Assembly (NCBI GenBank): GCA_033064195.1
Contig: JARBJD010000039.1
Span: 1-64,000 of the forward strand
Source of the DNA: Blattamonas nauphoetae
Taxonomy: Eukaryota > Preaxostyla > Oxymonadida
Length of the DNA: 64,000 nt
Direction of reading: 5' to 3'
The position numbers and the translations under genes are program-made. Position 1 is the stretch's first letter, and each line of letters begins with the position of its first letter. Of this stretch, positions 1-9,990 are shown one piece after another. The notes beneath the pieces are model-generated. The model was not told the origin of the DNA. It did not search any database and worked only from the letters and a program-made list of their open reading frames with translations.

Positions 1-160
1 GGAGAGGAGTGTGCGATCGTGGAGAGGAGAGTGCGCGATCGTGGAGAGGAGTGTGTGCGATCGTGGAGGGAGGTGTGCGATCGAGGAGAGGAGGGACGGA
101 AGATCGTGAAGAGGGGAGTGGGCAATCGAGGAGAGGAAGGACGGGAGATCGTGGAGAGTG
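1..160. repeat. G-rich minisatellite at window edge
   Basis: Imperfect tandem units of roughly 20-25 bases are built around GGAGAGGAG followed by GTGCGATCGT. They repeat about six to seven times and decay rightwards. The left end is cut by the window, so total copy number is unknown. A reading frame passes through it but only reflects the repeat (Arg/Glu/Val-rich), so I do not call a gene. Confidence 0.75.
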
Positions 161-283
161 AAAGTTCCTGTCGGCATTCCGAGTCCACTCTGAGTGTATC
201 TCACGTAGTCAGGACTTCTGTGTCGAGAGTGGTTGTGAAGCGCGTCAGTGATGGCCTGTCCGGTGAAGTGAACGACAGTACCA

Positions 284-1685
284 TCAGAACGAGGTGATTG
301 GGATAAGGTGACTGCTGTTGAGGGTGAGGACGCATGTTGAGAGGAATATTGAATGAGTTGATGATTGAATCGAAGGATCGACGATGAATTCGTCGGATGT
401 GCACTTCACTGAGAGCAGATTGTGTGTCAAGCTCTGGAAAATCGAAGATGAGGAAGCGAGAAAAGGGGTGGCGATCATCCTTCCTTCGACGGCCGATTCT
501 GCGAATCTCTGAAGAGTCGCTGTGGCCTCGTCGAGAAGATTATACAAGATCCTGCTGGTGATGGCGTTTTGTGTTGGATGAGGGATCAGCGTACTGTCCA
601 GTCTGTCCTCGTCAACGATCAGGTAATTCTCGGCAATTGTCGTGGAGTCACAGTTCGTGATTCTTGTTGCGAACAACGACGAGCACCCTGGGTTCTGGAG
701 CACGAACTCCATCCCTTCTGAAGAGTCGATTCCTCTGAATATCACGCTGTCCAGAACGAGCCCGGAGCTGTCTGCGAGGCGCATGGCACAACTCACCTCG
801 CCTTCAGAGGGAGGACGGCAGCAGTCCATGAAGAGTATGAGGCAGAGACTGGCTGGAAAACCGAGCCTGAGATGGAAAGAGAGGAAGGGCCGAGAGTGTC
901 GCACTTCCATCAAACTGCGCTGAACACGCCATGAACAAACAGCGACTGAACGTGATGTGGTTTTGAACGATGCCGTTGATTTCTGGATGATTCTGTTGAA
1001 GGAGGCGGCAAAGGGGTGAAGGAGACGTTCGAGCAGACGAGGGATTCTCCATTGTTGAGTCCACACACCCTGTTCCACTAAGTTGGTTCGAGCTCATTGT
1101 GTCAGGAGGCGGGAAGAGAGGAGAGATGAGTCAACTGTGAGTTGAGTCGGTACGACTTGATTCTGTTCTGTCGAAAGTGTCCTGGGGAGAGAGGAGAGGA
1201 CCAGTTCCAAGAACGAGGCTGGTGACGTGAATGAGGAGACCGGAGCAGCTGACAGAAGCTGCACTGTTTATCTCAGAGCAGGGTGGTTGGGTGGAGGAGA
1301 ATTTGCGGATTGGGGAAAAGGCAATCAGTGGAAGGAGTGTCCGAAGTTCACTCGATCTGGGAACAACGTCAATGAAAGAAATTGAACATCCATCGTTCAC
1401 CTCAGAACAGACAAGCATAAATGGGGAACATGCAGGATTTGAGATGATCATGCTTGACGAAATGACCACGTTGGAGTTCGAGAGTTGTCCGTTCGAAAGA
1501 AACATCCCTCGACAATCAATTATCATCCATGAAACATAAATCGAACAATTTGAGAAGATAAATATGAATTTGATCGTTTCTTCATGGTAGTTTGCTTTGT
1601 TTTTCCACGTCCGAGATTCATGTTGACGAGCTTCGTCCACCAACCATGTAGAATAGATTCTTGTTTCTTTTCCTCGAAGATTCAT
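284..1685 (-). pseudogene. Decayed fragment of the beta-helix surface-protein family
   Basis: Two open stretches on the minus strand (1685-1131, then 1078-284) lie end to end. The upstream one carries a Ser/Cys-rich segment (SNSNVVISSSMIIS, then CSGLLIH.TSLVLGTGPLL) that matches in order the N-terminal part of the 2,882-aa protein at 36-44.6 kb (LSVSDCTMITEGSSSPFLIS, then GLHLNDILLHLGTGPLFDF). The downstream one continues in the same Ser-rich, beta-helix-like style (VIFRGIDSS, RITNCDST). No single frame spans it and no start, membrane segment or kinase-like tail follows. I read it as a partial, decayed paralogue. The similarity is seen by eye; the exact ends are guesses. Confidence 0.5.
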
Positions 1686-2868
1686 CGTCGTTGATGAGAC
1701 TAGGTACTGATGCGCATGATATTTATCGTATTTTAAATCGAGTATGCGGTGAAATCCGTCTTGATCGCCATTTTCTCGTGTCGGCTTCTCTTCAATCGCA
1801 AGTCAGAGCAGAATGATGAAATATCGTCAGAGTCGCACTTGGTGGTTTGTTTCGGAAGTTGATCGAGAAAAAGTGAGTCATCCGCCTAATCATCGGAGGC
1901 TGGTTGTAAATTGGCTGCCCACGTTCGTTCCGCAATTCTTTGCATGAATAAGACCCGCTCAACACATCATTTCCCGTGTGTACGATGAGGGAATCTGTTT
2001 CATTCTGTGGCAGTAGCCTATTTTCGGAGAGCGGCACGTTCAGATCCTCCTTCCGTTTGGCTTCGATACAGTTCTCGATTGTGAGTGAGTCGGAGATTGT
2101 GTCAAATCTGAAGAGGTGATTGGTTCCTTCAAATCACGTTCTGACAAAGAGAAAGGCGGAGTTATGGACAGTGTCGGGAACGGGATGTCCTTGAAGTTCT
2201 CCGTGTTGTTCGGAAGAACAGAGGAGGTATGTGGTTCGGCTAATTGATGAAAATGAGTATAGAAACAATAAAGATGCATACTGATGTTGGGAGTTTTTCC
2301 TATTTCATTTCTTTCTGTTTATTTCAGATTGTTACACGATCAAGTCATCTATGTCGGATAAATGATGAGAAACATGGGAAGAAGAGGGTAATAACAGCGG
2401 AGATACATACTGATGGAGTGATTTTTCACCAGATTAATTCGATACGATATCAATGACAAGAAGAAGAGGAGTCAATTCTGGGTCAAGTGGTTTTTCACGA
2501 ATTTGGATTCAACACAGACAAAATTGATTTAGAACCCGACAATAGAAGGGTTGAATGTAGAACGGAAGTCAAATTGCGGAATGAGAGGTCCTGAAAGAAA
2601 AGAGATGACGAAGACAACTCATCGTGGGGAAGAGGATCGGGACAAATCGGACATGTCCGATTTGTCCGATTTGTCCTCTTTTGAGATAAGTGCAGAAGTT
2701 GGATGAACTAATTGAGAGAAAGTTCCAGTGTGAATATAAGGTGCTTGTCCGATTTGTCCTCCTCTTTGTCCTCTCTTGGGCCGATCGTCCTCTAAACTCC
2801 TAATTAGGAGTTTAGGAGACAGAGCCCCTACGGCTCGTGATTCACCACCAAACTGATTTTCACACATA
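1686..2868. other. No gene recognised; short-motif-rich flank
   Basis: Only short unconvincing frames are present. From about 2,640 to 2,780 the sequence is rich in repeated TTGTCC/GATTTGTCC words, which give a meaningless Ser-Asp-Lys frame. A 24-base perfect palindrome sits at 2,792-2,815 just before the mariner element. Minus-strand frames near 1,800-2,280 could be remote remains of the upstream part of the beta-helix pseudogene, but I cannot support that. Confidence 0.6.
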
Positions 2869-4479
2869 CAGGGTGGTCACCCAAAACTTGGTCGGGGTGA
2901 CACTTCTTGGAACATGCTATTCCTAAGTCATTTCACTTGAATTTAGATGAGATACCTCATTTTGTCTTTGGTTAGCTCGTCGAATCCGAGTGTCACACAT
3001 CTGAATCTCGAGAATGAGATGGGTGAGAGATGTCTCGACAGAAGAACTTTCCGAAAAAGTGATAAAAACTTATACAAACACAAAAACTTGTATCTGAGTG
3101 TATTCCAATCCTGTTCAGAAATGTTGTCAGAACAAAACAGTTCCTGGGGTGAGAAAAACTAAAAAATGACTTTGATGGTCAAAATGAGTGTGCTATTGAT
3201 AAAATTTGGTCAACCAAATCAAAAATTCCAGAATACAACAAAAGTTGAGAAAGAGAACAAAATGCGACGGTTAGATGTACTCGCCTTGATTCTGAATTAC
3301 CAGTTCACAGCGTCTGATCCAGTTTTCGAATACTCGGATTCTTTTTGCGGTGGTTTGCTCTGCCATGAATGAATCGATGTGTTTTTTGAGTTCTTCGTCT
3401 GATTTGACTGTGATACCTTTCAGGCGCATCTTCATTTCTCCAAACAGCCAGAAATCGCACGGGGCGAGATCTGGACTGTAAGGAGGATGAGAAATTTTGG
3501 AAAATAGAGAAGTCTCGAGAAATGTACGGACCAGCTTGGAGTTGTGGCAGGGCGCATTGTCCATATGAAGATACCGGACAAAATCGTTGATGTCAAATGT
3601 GTCTTGCAAAAGAATCTCTGTTTCCATTTCGTCCAAAATCTCGTTCACGAACACTTGAGCAGTAATTCCTTTCCCTCTGGGGATCATTCGAAGGAAAGTG
3701 AAATCAATTCCAAAAAACGCCACCAACATCGTCTTCCCGCTGCCGATGTTGATTCGCTCTCTCACCGGTCGAGGGTCGTTTGGGTGAAGCCAAACGAAAG
3801 AATGAGGGTTTGTCCATTTGATCCAACTCTCATCTCCCGTGATCAGATACCTCCATCCTTTTCGTTTCTCTTTGTTGAGAGTGAGTAGTAGATCCTGTGC
3901 CAGCTGAATGCGATTGGTTTTTTGAGAGTCTGTCAGAAGATGAGGGACCCATCTAGTGTAGCGTCGGACTAAGCCAAAATGTCCGAGAAGACATTTTTTG
4001 ATTGTTTGTGGATGAAAACCAGTAATTCTCCACATCGCTCGCAGAGATAATGAAGTGTCTTCAGCTAAAATTTGAGAAAGGGCGTTGATTAGAGTGAGGT
4101 TGCTTCTGACGTGATTGGGAACCTTTCCAGTAACTGAAAAAGTGCCGTTCTCCAAGTCCTTCATAACTTTTCTGCAGGTTTCCAAGCACGGTTTATCGTC
4201 TGGGTAGTAGGATGCAAGCAGAGAATGAGCTTCTTTGTAATGAAGCTGCATTCTCCAGCAAAATTCTATTAAAGTCCGATCTCGAATACGAAATTCAGTT
4301 GAGGACATATGATGGGAAGGATCAAACCACAAAAGTCTAAGTTGAACCATTTTTTTCAAAAAAATGAAAAACAAGCATAGAATGCAAAATGATGAAATGA
4401 ACAGTCACAAAAAGAATCAAACCATGATTCCTGTTGAAACGCGAGAAAATGTCCGACCAAGTTTTGGGTGACCACCCTG
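2869..4479. mobile_element. Mariner DNA transposon, complete-looking
   Basis: A 1,611-bp element bounded by perfect 27-bp terminal inverted repeats (2,869-2,895 and 4,453-4,479; outer end CAGGGTGGTCACCCA). It is flanked by TA on both sides (2,867-2,868 and 4,480-4,481), the target duplication expected of Tc1/mariner elements. It encodes one uninterrupted transposase on the minus strand. About 370 bp of apparently noncoding DNA lies between the left repeat and the transposase stop, so it is longer than the usual 1.3 kb of mariner elements. Perfect TIRs plus an open frame suggest recent activity. Confidence 0.96.
3271..4374 (-). CDS. Mariner transposase (DD34D)
   Basis: Cut-and-paste transposase of the mariner family, 367 aa with the first Met. 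Family landmarks are visible: an N-terminal helix-turn-helix region (about residues 25-110), the WVPHLLTDSQK linker equivalent to the WVPHEL motif, and a catalytic triad made of the Asp in ITGDESW, the Asp in HMDNAPCHN and the Asp in YSPDLAPCDFWLFG. Exactly 34 residues separate the second and third Asp, the DD34D spacing of classical mariners. Start choice is uncertain: Met1, Met9 (MVQLRLLWFD) and Met23 are all possible, and Met9 or Met23 fits the family N-terminus better. All catalytic residues are present, so it could encode an active enzyme. Confidence 0.95.
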   Translation of the reverse strand: MFFIFLKKMVQLRLLWFDPSHHMSSTEFRIRDRTLIEFCWRMQLHYKEAHSLLASYYPDDKPCLETCRKVMKDLENGTFSVTGKVPNHVRSNLTLINALSQILAEDTSLSLRAMWRITGFHPQTIKKCLLGHFGLVRRYTRWVPHLLTDSQKTNRIQLAQDLLLTLNKEKRKGWRYLITGDESWIKWTNPHSFVWLHPNDPRPVRERINIGSGKTMLVAFFGIDFTFLRMIPRGKGITAQVFVNEILDEMETEILLQDTFDINDFVRYLHMDNAPCHNSKLVRTFLETSLFSKISHPPYSPDLAPCDFWLFGEMKMRLKGITVKSDEELKKHIDSFMAEQTTAKRIRVFENWIRRCELVIQNQGEYI

Positions 4480-4481
4480 TA

Positions 4482-5413
4482 TTACCGCCCTTTTTAATGT
4501 CATACGATGGATATGATCGAATATTGAAGGATCAAGTCTGCTATATAGTCAGAAAATTCCATGAAAAAAGTGCGGGGTGAAGAAACTTCTTTTCAGACAT
4601 TTTGAAGCATTCTCTGGCATTGAACAGGTCCGAATAGAGACAAAGAGTGTTTGAAGAACAGAGAGAAGGTGAAATCAGATGAAATGGAGGAAAACAAAGC
4701 TGATTTTCCGAGGAGGACAGGACCCCTGTCCTCTGTCCTCAAGATTTTGTCCTTCGTCCGTCCTCTTAACATCATAAATCTCAAGGTATCCCTCTCTTTG
4801 TCAGCTTTCCTGTGTAACTTTCTCAACCTGAGGCCTATATATTGGTGTTATCCCATCCATTAGTTAGAACGGGATTTGAATCACAACTCTTTGTCAACTC
4901 CTGTTTGACTACGAGGACGATGTCTTTTATCATCCAAATAACAGATTTAGTTTGAGACTTTAAACAATTTACGAATTCGACATACAATTTGAAAGTGTAG
5001 ATTCCAAGATTGAGACAAGGAGTGAAATCAAAATTAGTGGATATTGGACAGATTCATCACACTTTAACAAACAATCATTGAAGAACTCTCAATTCGGATG
5101 ATCAGCATTGAATCGAGTCTCAGGAAATCAGATGATTGTGTTGATTGGATCGTCAAACGATGTGCTATTGTAGACTCTCTATCAACAATTTAGGTTTGAT
5201 TTCAGGATATATCTCTTATCTAGTCCTCTTTTATCGTGTCTAGCACTCCAGTTTCAGATTCAACGAAAGTACACCATTTTTCTCCTCCTCGACTGATTCG
5301 TCGTTTTTCGCAAGCTGATTGCATGAGACCATTGAATGCGCACAGCACAATAGGTCAACAATACGTTGACACGGTATCGTCCAATATTGTCTCATTTTTT
5401 CCAATTGATAGAC
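4482..5413. other. No gene recognised
   Basis: About 930 bp between the mariner element and the left TIR of the 8.9-kb island. It contains a small inverted repeat of the GAGGACAGGAC type near 4,711-4,740 and further GTCCT words like those left of the mariner element. Overlapping short frames on both strands (about 77 and 70 aa) have no recognisable content. Confidence 0.6.
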
Positions 5414-5455
5414 CCTCCACAAACCCGTTTTTAAAAATAAACCCGTTTTTATTCG
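5414..5455 (+). repeat. Left TIR of the 8.9-kb island
   Basis: Forward arm; contains two AAACCCGT words and ends in a T-rich run before ATTC. It pairs with 14,251-14,291. Confidence 0.75.
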
Positions 5456-5588
5456 AAAAGAACTTAATAATCCTAATATCTCAGCAGTGAGTCAAAGTTA
5501 GGTGAATTAGAAACGAGTTGCAATATCTAGGTTATCTGCATCTGATTTAAATTGTGTCGAACTCAATTTCAAAGAATGGGTATCTATA

Positions 5589-7042
5589 CTGCCCGACACG
5601 ACGTCTTGATCCGGCTGTAAAACGGTTTTATTTTTCTGAATAAAGAGACAATATGTTTTAATTTTCTATCAATGATAATTAAGAGAGTTCAACACCTTGT
5701 GACAAAAAATTGGACACCAAAAAATTCTGAATGACGTGAAAACTGTAAAACAAAATTAATGATGGACATGCTCTTCGCGACATGACACGTGATTCACCTC
5801 ATCCTGCTCGATCCCTCTAACTTTAAATTGTTTTAACTTTACGAGAGTAACTCTGGAGGAGTCAGTCACTGAATGATAGAACGATGTTTTCATTACTTTC
5901 TTGTGGGATCGAGTTCTCACCTCTCACGATTTTTGGACGAAGGAAGTCTATTGTGACGTAAATCGCATAATTTTCAAAAAGAATTGAAACGAACGTTCAC
6001 GAAATGTATTTGATGAGGTTAAAGTCGAAAAAGATTGATTGAACGTATTTCTGACCGATATTGACCTGTTTGATTCTTGGAAGTTTTATCCTGTTTCTTG
6101 TTTCAACCAGTATTATCACTGAGAAGGACCCGTGAGTGGTGGTGAGGGTCCATCTTTCCCTCAGTGCGACATGTGACGAATGATCAAGGTATTGTTTTCC
6201 GTCAATGATCTCTTCCGTCACGACAAGTTTTTCAGTTTCAACTAATCCCTGCACACCACCAAATCCCAAGTTTGCTGAGATGAATACACAACCTTGATTC
6301 TCAGCGTGGTGTGTCTTTTCTCTTTGTGACTTCTTGAATTTATCTAGTCAATTCTCACACAGATTCTTCACAACACCAAACTGACAAAGCTCATGAAAGA
6401 AACAGTTCGAAAAAGAGTCTCATTTTCAAAGGCGTGACGATTTTGAAAATGATGGAGAAGAATGTGAGGAACTCTGTGCGGTTTGTGAAGACCAATTCGA
6501 TACACTTTGACGAATCGCTGGAAGAAACAGTGTGATTTTTTGATTTTGATGGCTCCCTTTCGATGAACAGCTGAACAGTATGACACGTTTTTGAATCCAA
6601 TTCGAACAGAATGCTATGTCTTGATGGTTTCGTGCTGTGGCTGGCCTTTTCATTTCACAACTAACTGTTGATCGTCTGTGTTCACCGCATCGGTGTCCTT
6701 GGATACTACATTGACAGAGTTATGGAGCGAGCGAGTTGACTCGAATCTTCCTTTTCCTTTTCTTCGTTTCATCTGCTTCTATCATTCACTTGACATTCAC
6801 AATCTTGGATCCATGCAGGAGTGATATCGGATGTGAATCACGTGTCATGTCGTTCGAAGGATGTCCCCCTACAGTAGCATTTCATGTCATTCTCTCTTAT
6901 TTTTCACTGTTGGTTTTCCAAAAAAATCACAGAGATGTATAACTCAAGGTAGTTGATGATAGTGAAAAAGGAACTCTCAACTCTCTCTTGTTATGTCAAA
7001 AAGCAAAAATTACAGCCGGATCAGGTCGTCGTGTCGGGCAGT
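5589..7042. mobile_element. 1.45-kb non-autonomous TIR element
   Basis: Inverted repeats of about 35 bp (start CTGCCCGACACGACG on the left, mirrored on the right) match at all but about two positions. They are flanked on both sides by TATA, which could be a TA or TATA target duplication. The interior holds only short frames on the minus strand (5,997-6,269 and 6,368-6,653). They have no transposase motif and I do not recognise them. Best described as a MITE-like or internally replaced derivative of an unknown TIR family, inserted inside the 8.9-kb island. Confidence 0.75.
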
Positions 7043-7349
7043 ATAATTTCAACTCCCCCTCTCTCTCAGAATATAAGATCGTCGATGTCTAATTTCCCGT
7101 CTACCACCTCTTCTCCATCACCACCACTATTTTTTCAGAAGATTACCACATCTATCGACAAGCTCATCAACCACCAACACAAAAGTCAATGATCAATTCG
7201 TTCTCCGGAGATCTAATTGAGAATTTGGAGGAACAAACATCACAAGACGATTAAAAGTCATCCATTGTTCGATGTTTGTCCATGAATGAAGAGAATATCA
7301 CACGAACCGTGACACAACCAATTCGTGTTGTAAACTTGCTTTATCACCA

Positions 7350-8290
7350 TTCAGATCATGTTGGACACTCTTTTACATGATTTAACACATGTTGCCGAGT
7401 CAATGAATCCTATACAAAGAACTCTGGCCAGCCCACCTTTGCCCGTGGGGGCGTCATCTGGCCTTGTGCGACTGGTGATGCGCGGGACTGATGAGGTACA
7501 GCGACATGGACAACGCGCTCGAGATGATCTCCAACGCCGCCGAGTACGACTTCATGGCCACCTCCCAGACAGCCAGTCAGTGAGGCACGCAATCGACGTC
7601 GCGAAGGAGTTCTCGGAGAAGACGCTCATACGCACCTTCACACAAGTCGTCGCGGCACTCCTTCTCTTGCAGGGTCTCTCACCACCGAGCTCGCCCGCCG
7701 GCAGGTCCAGGAATCCATCTCATCAGAACCCTTGTGATCCAGCCTCAGGCCCACCAGAAAGCGAGGTCACCAAAGATATCACCCCATTTCATCCACCTCA
7801 GGGTGTTTTTCAGATGACCAGCGAGTCGACAAGAGCAACAGTTGCAACTCTCCCTCCGATCCCAAAGCGAGCTATGCTTCCCCCTCACCCTGCTCCACCC
7901 ACCCACCAATTGCTCCTCGCGGGAAGCAGGACGAGCCAGAGCGGAAGGAAGAGGACAAGAAGGATGATTCTGACAACAGCGACTTGATTGAACTGGACCC
8001 AAAACCCAAACAGGAAAACACAACTCGTCTGGCTGATCTGACACGACACACCCCGCCAACAACGTCTTCAGATGCACATGTCGCAACGAGGCAGTTCACA
8101 TGAGCACCAACAACAGCCGAAGAGCACCGTCTCTCTCCAAATGAATTGGACAGTGATGCCGAACAGCAGATTGGAGTGGTCAAGCAGAAGGATGGCAGTG
8201 TCGACTCATCTCTGAAACAGGAATTAGAACAACTCGTCGACACATCCGCATCTTCTGCATCGAATGCAGATCTGTTGCGAATAATCGATT
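7350..8290 (+). pseudogene. Decayed coiled-coil gene, 5' half
   Basis: Reading frames shift along this stretch. One frame gives RYSDMDNALEMISNAAEYDF (about 7,490-7,550). A different frame gives acidic/basic hydrophilic sequence (about 7,900-8,290), ending in ELEQLVDTSASSASNADLLR. Codon choice and G+C content are those of a real gene, higher than the flanks, but stops and frame changes break it. The frame ends where the inverted-repeat complex begins (8,293-8,299), and similar helical sequence resumes after the complex at 12,639. I infer one gene split by an insertion. Function is not recognised. Confidence 0.5.
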
Positions 8291-8869
8291 CTTTATGAAC
8301 CAAACCAGTGCTCATTAACAAGTGAGTAGCCTGATGAAATGGTTTATGGGGCTGGCCTGCCCAAACGAAACAAAAACAGAGTCATAATTAAGTTTTCTCT
8401 GTTCCAGTAAAGATTTCCCAACAAGGGACTAAAGAGTCACGATGTTGGTTTGCCCAAGTGGGGGCAGTTAATGAGCAAAAGGAGAGAGATCTGGGTCTCG
8501 GGTCCAGAAAAGCCCCAACGGGGAAGAAAAACTGGACAAACAAGAGAGGTCAAAAGTGACTTGTGAAATGGAAAAGCCGAAAGGCTGAATGAGAGTCGCC
8601 TCTGCGACGAAAACAAGCACTCAAGAACGAGCAACAGTTGTGTGGCAGCGTTCTATGTTAATGAGCACTGGTTTGGTTCATAAGGATTTCCTTGCACTCA
8701 ATCCTTCACCAAACCAGTGGTCATTAACAAGTGAGTGTTGAAAAGGGACGCTGAGAAACAATGGAGAATACTCAAAGAATGAGAAAAGAAGAGAAAGGAT
8801 ATCTTTGTGGACTTCTTCCTTGAATGAATACTCAGTTCTGAAGAAAAGGCCGTGTTCCCGAAGGGCTGT

Positions 8870-9295
8870 CACCGACTGATTGTGAGTCCCGAGAACCCAG
8901 CTCTCTCGAATCGCTGCTGTCTGCCCAATTCGATCGGACGTCTTGCTTGTTCCTTCTGGCTTGAATTCTCCTCATTTCCACATTCTTCCATTTCAAAGAT
9001 TGAGAGCACCACCAATCCCATTGTCATGGAATCCACAACCGTGTTGTGTAGCAGATTCGGGAAGTGGGGGTCTTAGAAATCCAAGCATTCCATTCGAGAA
9101 GGTGTTTTCACTTGATCTGATTTTGAGTTCCCACTCTCCATTGTCGATCAGAAGAGAAATAGATGTTCTCCAATTCGGTCCATCTTCGAGTTTGATGATT
9201 TGTGTGAGAGTGGTTGGAGTGCGTGCGTGAGCAGTTCTGTCGAGTGATTGGAGTGATTCAATTCCCACTCCTAATCCTGCTTCGCTCATTGACAC
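8870..9295 (-). pseudogene. SPRY-like domain remnant
   Basis: Minus-strand frame with DNGEWELKIRSSENTF, then MLGFLRPPLPESATQHGCGF and GIGGALNLW. From memory this pattern is typical of SPRY-like domains in large oxymonad protein families. The similarity runs to about 8,870 only by changing frame, so it is a broken remnant. It lies inside the 3.9-kb inverted-repeat unit. A proline-rich protein at 50-51.7 kb carries a distantly similar domain. The family call rests on recall and is moderate at best. Confidence 0.4.
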
Positions 9296-9790
9296 AAGAC
9301 TTCCCTTCTATCCTAAACTCCTCCATGAAATCATCAGTTCTTCCGCTTTCATTTCTTCTACTTGTGATTCTGCGATGGAAAACATGGTTTGAACGTGTTG
9401 ACACGACTCATCTCGGCATCGGAGCGGCTCCGCATGTAATCACAATCTCATCATGACGATCCGTCAATGAGTCTCTCCATTCCTGTCTCCTCTTGCTACC
9501 GACAAAGTCGACAGTCTACACACGATTGGTACGTTCTTCCGCACTGACCGTGTTCTTTGCTGGTTTCTCTTCTTCGAAGGCAGACGTTGAGAGGAATATG
9601 CCGGAGAAAGTGCATTGCATGTCCGATATTATCGGCTCTCTTTCTCCCAAGGAAGTCTCCTAGCAATCCCTCCAACTTCCGCGACATCGCTTCAGTTCCG
9701 CCAGCAGTCGAGTCATGATGGTAGCTTGTTCTGGTCGTCGAATCAATATCTCAAGCAGAGCTGAAAACTGCTGCTCTTCATAGTTCCCTT

Positions 9791-9990
9791 CTTGTGGAGT
9801 GGAAGATCTGGCTTCCTCTGCAGCTCCCATCTTGTGGAGTGGAAGATCTGGCTTCCTCTGCAGCTCCCATCTTGTGGAGTGGAAGATCTGGCTTCCTCTG
9901 TAGCTCCCATCTTGTGGAGTGGAAGATCTGGCTTCCTCTGCAGCTCCCATCTTGTGGAGTGGAAGATCTGGCTTCCTCTGCAGCTCCCTT
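9791..9990. repeat. Minisatellite, 5 x 40 bp
   Basis: Five nearly identical 40-bp units (CTTGTGGAGTGGAAGATCTG, then a CTTCCTCTGC-type second half) run from 9,791 to 9,990, with about one substitution in a middle copy and one at the end. The unit length is not a multiple of three, so each strand gives a frame that rotates through three peptides. The repeated open frames here are products of the repeat, not evidence of a gene. Confidence 0.95.
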
